Shown: positions 10,376-22,807, numbered from the stretch's first letter. The stretch is 64,000 bases of DNA from Saccopteryx bilineata (GCF_036850765.1 NC_089498.1:51077795-51141794); one strand, 5' to 3'. The notes: generated by a model not told the origin, from the letters alone. Numbers and translations are program-made.

Positions 10376-12454
10376 AACATACCATTTAGAGCTTTGTAAT
10401 AGTTGGTAGACTCTTATTTTAAATTAGAATTTTTCAAAATACTGTGTCCTTTTAAAATCATGTTATCTTTGTAATTTTTATTTGTGCCTTTTTATTTTCA
10501 TTATTCACTTCAATCTGATCTTTTGATTTCTTTTTATCTTTTGTCTGTTTGAATTTTATATTTTTTCGCTATATTACAATTTAACTGTCCTGATTCCTGG
10601 TTTCTTTTTAACAATATTTTTTCTTTTATTTTGTTCATTGTGTGTGTGTTTTCACAAACCACCTTAGCCTACATTAAACATGTTATCTTTGTTTTGATAT
10701 TGCTCTCATTTATGTTTTCTTTTAATTTTATTTATTTTAAATTTGTTATTTACTTTCATAACTGTGGCAGGAAGTCTGGGCTTTGGAGGACAGGGGGACA
10801 ACTCCACCATAAATGGAAAATTTGCAGGCCTTTTTATTTCCTGCCAATTTTGCAGGTGTTACTTTTAATAAAAGTCATAGGCTATCTACTCAATGTTGTT
10901 TCTCAAACACATACCTCTCTAAGTATATGTCAGAAACACTTTTGAAAGACAACCATGGCTCTCCCTGAAGGATGGAAGTGAGAAATGAGAGTGTCTGCTG
11001 ATGTCCTAAATGGCCACTTGTTAGAAAGCCTTTGAGGGAAGCTGCTCACAGGACAGGGAATAGCAGAGATTCTTGGGGTTGCTTCTGGGAGGACTGACAC
11101 TTCCTTCGGCACCTCTGAAGACTGATAGTCCTCCCTGGGGTAGGGCCAGGGTATTGTAAAGTTCCAGAGGTTCTCCAAAAGCTCCAGTTATTCTTCTGAA
11201 TTTCATTTTCACCATTTTATCTGAAATTTAGACTTTTGAGGACACATTTCTACACATTAGTGACTTTGACTCTGTGTCAGTCAGGTTTTGTGGGTGTGAT
11301 AAAAACAGTCTCTGATTAACCCAAACCAGAAAACAATTTATTTGAAATATGTTGGGGTTAGCTCCCAGAAGCTTTTGGAAGGTTGGAGAACCAGACTCAA
11401 AACACCAGTAGTGCCAAGGAAAACTGGAAGTCAGGAATTATTATGCAAGTTCACACTACAGAAACAGTCTGAATGGGGAGCTACTATGGGTAATATCTCC
11501 ACTGCCCTGTCAAGGCCAAGAATTCTGCCACCAATAACTGTAGAGTTGTCTCAGCATCCCTCGTCCCACTCCCTGAAATTTAAACTCTTGTGTAGGAGCA
11601 TTCTACTGGTTAGGCTTTAGCCATTTCTTTTTACTCTGGCTGCCAGGGATAAGAAGAGGGCAAATCTCCTTTTGACTTCTCTAGTGGGAAGCAGATTTCT
11701 AAAATAGGAATGGTGTTGAAATGATGGGCAGTCAAAATATTACAGCTGTGTACTATAGATATTCCTTTTCCTGATCGGGCATGAAGGCACTGGGAAATGT
11801 TTGGAGGAGATTTGTCTCTGATTTTCAAGTCGCATTGTATCAGAAGCTCTCTGTTCTCACTAATTATAACTCTGATTATTGGTAGTATCTCTATTTGAAG
11901 TCTCTTAACTATTGACCCTTCAAATCAAGATTTGCAATTTATTTATCAAGGGGATAACTTTCCTTTCTTCTCTTTTTTTTCCCTTCTTATCAGAGCATAA
12001 ATTCTTAATGCTGGAAGGAATCTTAGTGATAATGATCTTAAATAAGGATATTTTTGTCTACAAATGATGGAATACCCTAGTAAAAATGTATTATAGAATG
12101 AGAAGTTGATTTATAACTTCTAGGGTTGGCAATTCAATAGCTCAAAAATGGTAGAACTCTCAGTCAGATTCTAGATAATCCTCTTAGCTTCCATGTCATG
12201 GTCGTATGATGGCTACCACAGCTCTAAAGGTACATAGGAGGGCAATTTATTTTCAGTAGTGAGGAAAAGATTTCCTTAAAGACTCCAGGCAGTTTCCATT
12301 GGCCAAGATTGGTAGGGGCCCATGTCCTAGCTACATAGGGGACTGGAGAAATGAGAATGGTCATTTTTAGCTTTGATACTAGGAAACAAGTTCTACAAGC
12401 AGGTAAGGAGAAGAGAAAATGACTCCTGGCTACCAACAGTGTTTGCTTAAGCAT
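10373..12454. other. No gene; old unassigned repeats likely
   Basis: The first 400 bp are T-rich. The part 11265-11600 and the part 12040-12450 look like old medium-reiterated elements, but I cannot give them a family. No open frame here is convincing. Confidence 0.35.
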
Positions 12455-12595
12455 CTAACTCAGCATTTAACTTTTGAGGAAATGGAGTCCTTGCAGAGCT
12501 AAACAATTTGTCCCAAGTTACAAGTTCATTCAGTGACAGACGCAATAATAGAGCGAACAGACTTAGTTGAATACTCTTTCTACTCTGTTTACCAG
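12455..12595 (-). mobile_element. MIR fragment, antisense
   Basis: The complement of the MIR core is visible: TTGAGGAAATGGAGTCCTTG, CAATTTGTCCCAAGTTACA and CAGTGACAGACGC. Only the middle of the element remains. Confidence 0.6.
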
Positions 12596-12599
12596 TTCT

Positions 12600-15500
12600 C
12601 CAACATGCAACAAGTTCCTATTCATCAATAAGTTTTTTCTGAAGGACAAAACATAATACTTATTTTCCAACCTTTCTATGTCATCAAATACATCACTATT
12701 ATACAAAGTCTGGGATGTAACCATAGGATAGTTGGATTTTGGGGATAGTGGAGTGTGAATTTTATATCAGGGAAGATTTTACTTTCTATCTTCCATAGAA
12801 TGAATTCTTGAAACTGCCTATGGTGCACAAGTAAACAATTTGCCATCTGTAGTAAAATTTTCTGGTTTTTGTCAATAGCTGAGACTGAGGTTAAAATACT
12901 GAGAAGAGAAAGAAGGAGAGAAAGACAAAGGGAGGTAGAGATTTTGAAGAGACCAGGTAGATGTGGAAAAAAACAAACAAATTATATTTTTTTGAGCCAA
13001 GGCCAGTCCAATCTTATGAAAAGAGGACACTGAAGAGGCCCCGTGTCTCCTCTCTGGATGTGCTGTGAGGTATTTATGAGTGTTCCATCCTCTTTGCCCA
13101 CTTGTCTCTATGGTACTCAGTGTTATGGTCACAGTGTGCTGGCAGATGGCGATCGTCTGAGCACTTCTTATCATGATTGCTGTAGAAGTGGGCAGTTATG
13201 ATCACTGTGGATTTTATTTTGTTTCAATACTAACTAGGTTCTAAAGTTTGAAGGCTTACAGTAAAAGAATAAACATGACGTGGGGAGCGAGCTGAAAGTG
13301 AACTGGATTTGAACTGAGAAAATCTGTAATAATTAGAAAGGAGGAAGAGAGATAGGGTTGAACATACTATTTGACAATCTACATCTATTCCATGGTAAGA
13401 ATTCAGAGACCAGGTCCAGTTAAAATTTATATTGCTGCTTCTATCCACAGTCTTTTTGAACATTCTGTTTCATCCAGATCCCATATTGACAGCCCTACAT
13501 ACTCTAGAATTATGAAACTTTCTGGGCCAAAATAATTGGGCCAAGAGTGAATACCTTACCCAGTACCTGCCTGTGCACTGGTTCATCTGAAAATTGTATG
13601 GCTTAGCGTAAAAAGATGAACTGGACCAATCAGAATCTAGCTCACATCCTCTCTCCCCAATTCTCTTCCTTATATTTGAATTAAGAAACTAAGGCCGATA
13701 CTAGCTGGGGATAGGGACAAAGCTGAAACTATGATGAAGAGTTGAGACTGCTTGCCACCCTGAGCCATATGTAAGGTTAAGTAGGAGAAGAGCCTGGTTG
13801 AGAAGGATATGGACCAAGTTCAAAGAAAAGAGAAGTTAGAGATCTTATTGTCCCTGAAAGACAAAAGAGAGTGATGAAAATTATTCTGGTTTCCATTTAA
13901 AATTCTACTGAACACTTTCTATTCTCACTTTCTGTCCTAGTCCAGGAAATACCTGTACTCTTATCATTAATCCTACTTTGTATTGGCATTAATATATTTC
14001 TGCTTCTGTAACCAAAAAAATATAAGATAGTAGGTAGCTAAGATGCCAGAAAACCTGAGACTTCGATGCTGGAGGCTTCATATCTTAAGCTAAATGTTAT
14101 CCTTTACCATCCTCTTTCAAAAGTATTATATCTTGAAAGGCAGTGTTTACACATATAATTGTATATTTTCTATAATGGTACATTCTTAGTGTTATGGTGA
14201 AGAAAAATTGTAGGTAAAGGTAAAGAGAAAGAAAGAGGTGTTAGTCATTATTTACTCATACCAATGTGAATTATTTTCCAAGTGACATTATAGAGCAGAG
14301 CCTCAGTAGAGAGCAAAGCACTGTAAGGAAAAAGAAAGGTCAAGGGCTTCCAGAAACCAACAAGGATAACTTCAACATTCTAAGTAGGGGCGCTTACTAG
14401 GACAAATGAGCTTTCACACTGAACTATTTTCTTAAAAGTATCATAATTTTTACCCTCAGACCCTAGCAAAAATGCTTGGACTCTAGAAAACTTAATAGTT
14501 TAAAAAACATTAATTGAAGCTGGAGAAAACAATGGACAGGCCATAGTTGTCCCTGACGCATCAGAGGAGTTCTCTGGAAGACCTTTAAATAAACAGTGAC
14601 CCTAGAAGCTATTTCATGTTTTTTCCTCTTCTTCATCATCAGCAAAATTTAAATAGCAAGGGATATTTTTATAAAATATTAAGTAACAGGTTAGGTGCTT
14701 TATACTTGAAAAACATTTTTTAAACCATTGAAGTAAGCTGATATTATACAAGACTTTGCTGTTTGTTCCAACTTCTTCTACCCTTAGTATATACAGAGGA
14801 CAAGGTGGTCCCTAAAAACAAAAGATCCATCTGGGTGGTCCTGCAAATGGCATAGTAATGATTAGTTTTTTAGAGCTTTTATGTTCTTTGCATAAAAAAA
14901 CCCTTTAATCTAGGCTTAGAAAAGATAGCAACAAGTTTTAGTAGTATTATTAGCTCCTCAATGCGATCTCATATTCTAAAATTATGGTTCTAAAATTACT
15001 AGTACAGAATTTAGGACACTGATGAGATTTTAGGTCACTCCTTTCTTCCTGATTTAGAATTTTTTCTCTAAGAAATATTAGCAGCACTGAATTCTGTAAG
15101 AAAGAAGACAGTTTTGGCTGGACTTAGGTACGAGTATGTGAAAAATGAATGCCACTCTCTCTAAAAATAATACTTCATGTTTATCTAGAGATCAGTCTTA
15201 TTTATGTGTGTTGACTGAATCAAGAGCCATTTATTTTAGGAATGTGTTCAAAACTGCTCTAGGGAGTGTGTGAGGAAATAAAAGCTACAATATCTCAGCC
15301 AAAGCAGCACACACTTGGGTATGACAGACTATTAAAAATACATGTTGGTGAGCAGAAGAGAATACATTTTATAATAGGATAATTTTCTTTATTCTCTAAA
15401 GGACTTTCAACTTCAAAAGCTTATGTGGGTTGGAAGTGGCAGATGGAGGTGAGGAAGGGAAGCATATCGTTGAGGTAGACTAAATAAATAAAATAAAACT

Positions 15501-16530
15501 CTTTGAAATTCTTCAGTGTTATAGATCCACAAGCTAATAGGCTTCCAGGGACATTTTCCCTGATTCTAAATTCTCTGTGATCCAGGGAGCCCTGGCATTT
15601 TAAAGCTCCAGACTCTATGGGGTCAGAAGAGACAGGGTTGGTAAGGTATTTTAGGGTCAGTATAAAGTTGTGAAATGAGAAGGTACCAACGTCAGAGACT
15701 CAGACTACATCACAGGCTATGCTGGTGTTGTGAGCAGCCTAGATGAGCTTGTTTCAGTACATCCTTTGTGGAAGGAATGGTGGAAAGAAGAAGAGAGTAG
15801 CTGATTGTGACCAGTTCCTGTCTCTTTACTTCTAAGAGTAAAAGAAGAATGAAAAGTGTAGGTATTAGGCTGAATCATAGTGGGACTAGGGCTATCTTAG
15901 CTAAATAATAAAGAAATCTTAAGGACTTTTTAAAGGATCACATCACTAGCTTACTTTAACACAATTATTCCTCTAGCCAATCAAAACAATTCACAGTTTG
16001 TTTCTGGCTTAGCCATTAGGCAATTTCCCATCATAAGTACCCATTGGTCTGATAGCCACCAACCTGCCAACCTTGAGAGATGTCCATGCTTGAGACAAAT
16101 GTCCTTAATCATTCTTGTTCATGAACCAGTTGTTTAAACTCTGATGATTTAGCTATGACTCTGACTTTAGGCTATGATTTTAGATTAAACAAACTCTCTA
16201 GACATCTGTGAAGCCGATCTTTTGCATTGTTGGTTTCTGCTTTCTGTGTCTTCTATAAGACCTTTAGTCATAGAGAAAAAGTCATTGAAAAATGTTTTTT
16301 ATTAAGACAAAGATGACTTTATAAATATTTTTCTTTCAGGAATATTTGCATTTTTTAAGGGTTATACAGAAATGGAGAACTCTAATTGGTGTAAATGGTA
16401 AGATTTCAATGCCTGGGTGAACTCATGAATTCATGCCACATATCCCAGTAGCTTTTCTGACAGCATATAAAGCTTCACTTTACATGACTTTTTATATCCC
16501 TGGAAAGGTGGAGAAATGACCCAGGAGAAA
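12600..16530. other. Repeat-poor single-copy stretch
   Basis: Nearly 4 kb in which I recognise no SINE, L1 or LTR, apart from possible old fragments near 13540-13720. Open frames are all short and random-looking. No CpG island, promoter or exon is evident. Confidence 0.45.
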
Positions 16531-16534
16531 AGAA

Positions 16535-16738
16535 AATTTATTCAATACCTACAAAGTTCTAGCCTTCTATTTAGCATATTTACATACATTGTCTCAATTA
16601 TTCCTCATGACAAGGTAGTAAATATGCTCATTTTAGATGTGCACAAAATTAGGGTTCAGAGAGGTTAGGCAAATTCCTAAGAGTAACACAGCCCGGAAGT
16701 GGAAGTGCTGGGAATTAAACCTAAGTCTGTTTTCTTCC
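16535..16738 (-). mobile_element. MIR, antisense
   Basis: Blocks run in antisense order: TTACATACATTGTCTCAATT, CATTTTAGATGTGCACAAAA, GGTTCAGAGAGGTTAGGCAA and GGAATTAAACCTAAGTCTG. It covers most of the MIR consensus. Confidence 0.75.
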
Positions 16739-16741
16739 CTA

Positions 16742-17360
16742 CTTCATTCATCTATTCACTCACTCATTTACTCACTGACTTTCTGACTTATTGTGTGCCA
16801 GAAACTGGGGATAGAACAGTGTTTGAGAAGTCAAGGTTTTTGCTCTCATGAATTTTATAGTCTAGTGAGAGAGACAGACAATATCAGCAGCAACTTCAAT
16901 TCAAATTGAAATCTTCTCCACACTCTGCTTTTCCCCTCCTCCAATACCTAGAACACTTCAAGCAGAAGGAACAGCTCCTGCAAATTCCCCAAAATAATAA
17001 GAGTGATGTGTTCAAGTACAGTCAAAGCTAGAGTGTTAAAGCAGAGTGAGCAAGAGGGAAAGTGGTCGGAGCTAAGGTTAGGGAAAGAGAGGCAGGGGCC
17101 AGAGCATGTTAGACTTCATAAAGTATTATAAGGAGTTGAGATTTTATTCTGAGTGTGATTGGAAATCAAGGATGTTTTTAGCATAGAGTTAACAGTGTGA
17201 CTTCTGGTTTTACCCTAACTGTTTGATGAGGAGCTGACTTTAGGGAGACCAGAGAGGAAATGGGACTAGTTAGGAGGCACTTGGCAGGAAACGTTAGATA
17301 TGATAGTAATGAAAACTAGGTTGGAACTGGGAAAGTGGTGAGGTTCATAATTGATCATTA
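16742..17360 (-). mobile_element. L2 LINE 3' region, antisense
   Basis: It starts with the complement of the L2 tail (ATTGTGTGCCAGAAACTGGG then GATAGAACAGTGTTTGAGAA). It continues through CAGAGTGAGCAAGAGGGAAA, GCAGGGGCCAGAGCATGTTA and GAGATTTTATTCTGAGTGTG, in the order expected of antisense L2. There is no intact reading frame. The same family and orientation recur at 26.2-28.5 kb. Confidence 0.7.
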
Positions 17361-18400
17361 TTGCAAAACTGTGCTGCTTTCATTATTTTATTATTCCAGG
17401 AAGTGAGGAGCTCCCTAGCCACTTTGAGCCATCTCTTTGTGTTTTTGTGACTCATGCTCCTCCATTCTCAGACCTCATGGAAGAGACCAAAGCAGGTGAC
17501 CAACCAGTTCAATATGGGGAATAGGGACAAGGTTGAAAACTTTCCTCATGCCATGTGAGTATGAGGCAACTCAAGGCTCAAACTCTGACATTTCATGAGT
17601 TGTCACCTCCTTACCTTGCATCACATACCACTGTACTCTGGACTTGAGGATTTAGGGGAGAATGCTCTTTTAAACATTTTGTTTTTTGTAGTTTTAGTTT
17701 CCAAATCTGTTTTGAACCCTGGGCATCTAAGCTCTTCTATGCACTGTGATTTCAAAACCGACCAAGATAGCACTCAGATTAGAACTTTCCCGGCACCGGG
17801 GAATCAGAACGAGTCATTGTTGGCCTGAGAATGAAATGTGCTCATTAACAAAGAAAATTGGAAACTAGGCAGCTCTTTCCCATTAGTGCTCTGCCTCTGA
17901 AGCATTAATGGACAGACGTTGCTGCTGCTCCAGAAACTATTAATAATTCTCCCTTTGGTGCTCAAATACGATACAACTGACCCACCATCAGAAGGGCATG
18001 AGATTTAAAACCTTTTTTTAAATTGCTTGTACAGCACTGGGATGGATATTATATTAATGAAGTTATTATTTTTTTTTTCAGAGTAACAGAAACCTACCAC
18101 CACTAATTTGAACCAAAACAGTAAATAAATAAATAAAGCCCAGGCAATTTGTTATACAAGAGTGTTTTATGTAACTAAAAGAATAGATTACAGCTGGTCC
18201 TTGTTTACCACTGAAATCAGAAATCAGGAAATCATCAGGGAGCCAGGCAGTTTTCTTTGTCCTTTTCTCATCCCAGCTTTTGACTGTAGGTCTACCCATT
18301 TCTCAGCAATGATACCAACCCAAGTGCATCTGGCTTCCAGGGGAGCAGACCTTTGTCTGTGGCCACATTACTATCAGCCTTTTTCTCAATGAACAATAAG
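17361..18400. other. Unassigned; contains a homeobox-site-rich block
   Basis: No repeat family was recognised. The part 17815-18000 is dense in TAAT-type motifs (CATTAACAAAG, CATTAGTG, GCATTAATGG, TATTAATAATT). That composition would suit a conserved non-coding element, but this cannot be tested from one sequence. Confidence 0.3.
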
Positions 18401-18407
18401 CAGCTGG

Positions 18408-18501
18408 TGTGACCAACTGTCCTGGTTTTCCTGGGATTAACCCTAATTTTCATATTGAAAATCCTGCATCCTGGGGAATGAAAATATTGGTCACCCTACA
18501 T
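18408..18501. mobile_element. Possible short palindromic DNA transposon
   Basis: The ends are near-inverted: GTGACCAACTGTCCTGG at the left and TTGGTCACCCTAC at the right, about 90 bp in all. This resembles short MITE-like mammalian elements. No convincing TSD is visible, so the call is tentative. Confidence 0.35.
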
Positions 18502-18968
18502 GCTGCCTTAATGCATATGGAAAATGGATGAATGTGTGGACACTGGGAGTGAAGATTCAAGTTCAAAGGAATTGGGATTGATTAAAAAAAATAAAACTTC
18601 ACAATTGTTCTCTATATTGAATTCAATCAACTCAAATTCTCAAACATAAAGTGAAGTTATGTTAGAAACATGTAAGCCATAAACTATGATATATCTTCTG
18701 GGAAGCAGATTCTTTAGATATATTTTCACCATTACTGTCACTTTCACTGAAACAGATGTACAAATAAGAGAGACTTTATTTTGACCAAGATAACTACACA
18801 ATTATGGCTTTTTTCCCCCATATTGGCAATGGCAAAGCTACCCCCAGGACTATTTGGCTTTCCTCAGTGTCTCTATATTCTGATGTAATAGAAATAGTAA
18901 ACCTTGTATTGTGACTAGAGATTCCTCATCCTTTTTTCACCTTCATGAGCATCTAACCAATTACTGTT

Positions 18969-19180
18969 TGTTGGGTAAACAAATGTTTTTTAAGTTTGCT
19001 CACTTGTATTGGGGCAGCGCCATGTGTGTATAGTCTGTGGAAGGCTGCGGGTGCCTGCCTGTTTGCTCGTCCACTGTCACGGGACATTAATAAATGGACT
19101 GGCCCACCATTTTCTGGCTCCACAGTTGTTTTACTGTCTGCCCAAATCCAACGTGAACCTGCGTGGCCACTGGCCCTACA
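18969..19180 (+). mobile_element. Solo LTR of an endogenous retrovirus, 212 bp
   Basis: It starts TGTTGGG and ends CCCTACA, a near-perfect short inverted repeat with the TG...CA ends of retroviral LTRs. A 5-bp direct repeat, CTGTT, flanks it at 18964-18968 and 19181-19185. An ATTAATAAA polyadenylation-like signal lies near 19085-19093. CpG sites are still present, suggesting moderate age. No clear TATA box is seen, and 212 bp is short for an LTR, so it may belong to a compact family. It contains no coding sequence. Confidence 0.7.
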
Positions 19181-19185
19181 CTGTT

Positions 19186-19691
19186 TCATGTGTAGTTACA
19201 TAATTGCATATTTTGAGTACGGAACTTGCAAAAGTATTTAAAAGATGGAATTATCACTAAATTTCAACCAAATTCAGTTTCTTCCAAAAGACTCACTAAT
19301 ATAGGGGAAACCTATGAACCAAACTCAGAAAGTCTTGTTATAAAGTAGGCGTTTGTTTGAAGTGACTTAGGTCCCACAAAACGGTAATTTTTTTCCCAGG
19401 GACATCAACTGCATGTCCATAAACTAGTGGATTGAGTGGATGGACCCTATCCATATAACCAGTTCTCCCTCGTGGAGCTTTCAGGATATAGCTAGCCTTT
19501 TTCAGCTTATGCAGTGCTTCAATAAATATTCTTATACATATATATCTTGGCATAATTTTGTGAGTATTTCCAAAGGAAGTTTATAATATAGTGGAATTAC
19601 CAGACCCAAGAATTTGTTCTCCAACATGAATGCACAAATTATATATTCTTATCAGTAGCATATGAGAATACTTGGTGTCCCATATCCTATA
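19186..19691. other. Unassigned sequence
   Basis: No gene or repeat recognised between the solo LTR and the mariner-like element. Part of it, 19500-19690, could be an old L1 fragment in antisense (aataaatattcttatacatat), but this is weak. Confidence 0.3.
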
Positions 19692-19847
19692 TACAGTGTG
19701 TCCATATAGTCATGGTGCACTTTTGACAGGTCACAGGAAAGCAACAAAAGATGATAGAATTGTGAAATCTGCACCAAATAAAAGGAAAACTCTCCTAGTT
19801 TCATAGCTATTCAGTGCAGTTCGATGTGGGCTCACGCACAGATTTTT

Positions 19848-20156
19848 TTAGGGCTCCTTAGGTATAGCCTCTACAGACTCGTCATATAGCCTATCCCATA
19901 TAGCCTCTACAGACTCGTCACTGACTGATGGCCTACCAGAACGGGGTTTCTCCACCAAACTGCCGGTTTCCTTTAACTGCTTATCCCACCGAGTAATGTT
20001 ATTCCTATGTGGTGGTGCTTCGTTATAAACACGCTGATATTCACGTTGCACTTTGGTCACGGATTCAAATTTAGCAAGCCACAGAACACATTGAACTTTC
20101 CTCTGTACCATCCACACCTCGACTGGTATGGCTGTGGGCTGCTCCGCTGTATACAT
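19848..20156 (-). pseudogene. Mariner-like transposase N-terminal (helix-turn-helix) fragment, 102 codons
   Basis: The frame reads from an ATG at 20156. Residues about 18-75 look like the first DNA-binding domain of a group of mariner-related transposases (DUF4817-like): a CVLWLAKFESVTKVQREYQ segment, then NNITRWDKQLKETGS, then the basic KPRSGRPSVSDESVE linker that joins to the second helix-turn-helix. A full transposase of this kind is over 300 residues with a DDE catalytic core; none of that core is here. The end is odd: DESVEAI occurs twice because of a 36-bp direct duplication in the DNA. The start overlaps the region inside the right inverted repeat. The family match is from memory and needs a profile search. 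Confidence 0.7.
19863..19920. repeat. 36-bp-period direct duplication
   Basis: The 22-bp segment starting TATAGCCTCTACAGACTC occurs at 19863-19884 and again at 19899-19920, with a partial TATAGCC in between. It lies in the transposase fragment and keeps the frame open. Confidence 0.9.
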
Positions 20157-20318
20157 GGTGTTACGTCATCATCTGTGCATGCACACATGCTGCCACATCA
20201 TCCTACAGAAACTGGGAGGGTTTTCCTTTTATTTGGTGCAGATTTCACATTTCTATCATCTTTTGTTGCTTTCCTGTGACCGGTCAAAAGTACACCATGA
20301 CTTTATGGACACACTGTA

Positions 20319-21335
20319 TTATACAACTTAAATATTTGCCTGTTTGTATGCAAATAGCTGGTTAGAATCATGTTTCTCTAATTATGAATGAGGCTGAAAT
20401 TGATTAATATGTTGATTGTGTATATGTGTAACTTGCCTATTCATATACTTCACTATTTTCTTTTTTAGCTGTTTATCTTTAATGGGTATAGCTAATGATT
20501 TTTGAACTTTATTAATCACTCTAAAAAACATAAAGGGATGGATACTTTAAAAAAAAGTGAACTCTATTCTCAAATAATGGCAACAGCAGCAACAGACTAT
20601 ACTCCATCATGCAGATCCCTCTCCTTTCTGAAAATATCCATGAAGTTCTTTCCAGTTTGCTAATGGTAATTTTTTTAAATTAAAAATTAAAAGATATCTT
20701 GATAGGCAGAGTTCTGAATACAGGTAAATACTTGTTCAGTCTTAGTAGCAAGAAGTAATATAGCATGTGTAGTATTGCAGCGAAGGGCTGCTTCTTAGTG
20801 TGTTGATAGGGCCATTATTAATTGTTGAGGTGGCATCCCCTCTGTTTTTTCACAATTTTTAAAAATTATATATCAAAGTATAAAAACATTGCCATTATCG
20901 TTATACTAAAAGCAAAGCCAGCAAAGTCACCTACTTATTAAACTGTAACTTCTTTGGAGAGTTTTTAGAAACCGTTATCTGTGATTGGAATTATGTCAAC
21001 AGATAGCTTCCAGTCTTCCATAAAAGATTATTAGTGACCTGAGGAAAGTACTTTTGACTAACATATGACTTATAATAAAACTTTAAAAAATATTTTAGAG
21101 GTTTTCTAAAGAAAATCCACCAAATATGTGGGTTCAATTATTATTATTTTTTTTGGTGACGTTCTCAACTTACTTCACAAGTTTTGATAGAAACTTTAAA
21201 ATGGACTATTATTCTCAAATAAATCATTATGAATTATTAGTAATATACATTTTAAGATAAAATATAATTTTAAATCTGAGATTTAAAATAGTTCTCCACA
21301 GAGAAGTTGAATAAGGCTTAGCAATATTTAACTCT
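20319..21335. other. Unassigned AT-rich sequence
   Basis: About 1 kb with no recognised gene. Parts near 20380-20520 could be old antisense L1, but the match is weak. Confidence 0.35.
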
Positions 21336-21339
21336 TTTA

Positions 21340-21865
21340 AGTTGTTTCAGCTTTATTGGTATATAACTGAAAATAAAATTGTAATATATTTAAAGGGCAC
21401 AATGTAATAATTTGATATACATATACATTGTGAGAAGTTTTTCACTATTGAGCTAACACATCCATCACCTGATATAGTTACCCCCCCCCTTTTTTTTTTT
21501 TTGGTGAAACCACTTAAATTCTACTTTCCTAAGACATTTCGGTTGTATAATACAATCCTATCAGTGATAGCTACCATGTTGTACATTATTAGATCCTGAG
21601 ACCTTATTCATCTTAAACTGAAAGTTTGTGCCCTTTTTACCAGTTTCTCCCTATTTCCCTAGCCCCTGACAACCACCATTCTACTCTCTGTTTCTGTGAG
21701 TTTGACTTTTTTTTGAGATTCCACATGGAAGGGATACCATGCAACCAAGCAGTATCTGTCTTTCTCTGTCTGGCTTATTATACTTAGTATAATGTGCTTG
21801 GGCTTATACATATTGTTGCAAATAGCAGAATTTCCTTCATTTCTAAGATAATATTCCATTATAGA
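21340..21865 (-). mobile_element. L1 3' fragment, antisense, mid-age
   Basis: Antisense L1 blocks in order: GCTTTATTGGTATATAACTG, CTAACACATCCATCACCTGA, TCTCCCTATTTCCCTAGCCC, ACAACCACCATTCTACTCTC and AATATTCCATTATAGATAT. This is the standard antisense 3' end of mid-age mammalian L1. A C/T homopolymer interrupts it near 21481-21502. Confidence 0.85.
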
Positions 21866-22794
21866 TATAATATAATATAGTTATGTATTTATAATAAATG
21901 TATTTACATATTATATTAATATACTTAAAACATTTAAAATTTATATATTTAATTAAGTATTATGGATAGTATAAAATTAATATTAAAATAATTTAAATAA
22001 TTTTTATTATAAAATTTTCAAAACTAGTTAAACTCAGACTTTATGGTACAAATGTTTAGACTATTGAATTAATTTTTTTAAGTAGCAATTATATCTCTGC
22101 ATTTTTCTCTTAACATTTCAATTTTGATTTTTTTTTCATCCTGAATTTACACTCACATGAAAATCCCTGTTTTTTAAATAGCCAGTCAATTTCCAGCATG
22201 CTACAACACCAGACATGATTTGAATACTCAACAACTTCCTAATTTGGGTTTTTTTCACTGTATGTAGCAGGCTTAGGTGAATAAGTATATATTATAAACA
22301 GCAATCGAACCAGAATTTATTAAACTATTACTGTTAACATTCACATTGATCACCCAATAAGTTAATTTTTATTCTGATATTATTGAGATCATTTAAAGCA
22401 ATAACACATACTTTTAAAGGAGTACTTACATTATTAAAATATCCTTTTAAATAGTTTCTTAAAATAGTGGCAATTTACCTTAAAAGGTAAGATAATCTAA
22501 AATTGGTTTTCCAGAAAAGTGGCCAACTGTATGATTTGTCAAACTCACTCTACATTTAAGACATAAAAACAAAATAACTTTTTCTAAAGACAATTTCCCA
22601 GTAGATTATAGGAGATTATGTAGGGGAGGAATGTATCTTTTGGTTTTTAGAAACTTTCACTTTGAAATATTGAGTTTTTTGCTGTACTGTCAATATTCCA
22701 CACTAAAATTTAGCACATTATTTTTCTGTAAGCATTAGACTTGTCTAAAGATTTTCCCATTAATTTGATATTATAGATATTTACAGAAGCTATA
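21866..22794. other. Unassigned, extremely AT-rich
   Basis: The first 150 bp are almost pure A/T (TATA/TTTA-like, low complexity). The rest is AT-rich with no family or gene recognised. Confidence 0.4.
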
Positions 22795-22807
22795 AAAAAT
22801 CAATTGA

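Larger units (their letters stand above)
19694..20316. mobile_element. Tc1/mariner-like DNA transposon, 623 bp, internally deleted
   Basis: Long terminal inverted repeats run 19694-19802 and 20208-20316 (109 bp each, six mismatches by eye), both starting CAGTGTGTCCATA. The insertion is flanked by TA on each side (19692-19693 and 20317-20318), the target preference of the Tc1/mariner superfamily. The interior carries only the start of a transposase on the minus strand; the catalytic DDE part is missing. It is therefore a deletion derivative that would need enzyme from a full copy elsewhere. Confidence 0.9.
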
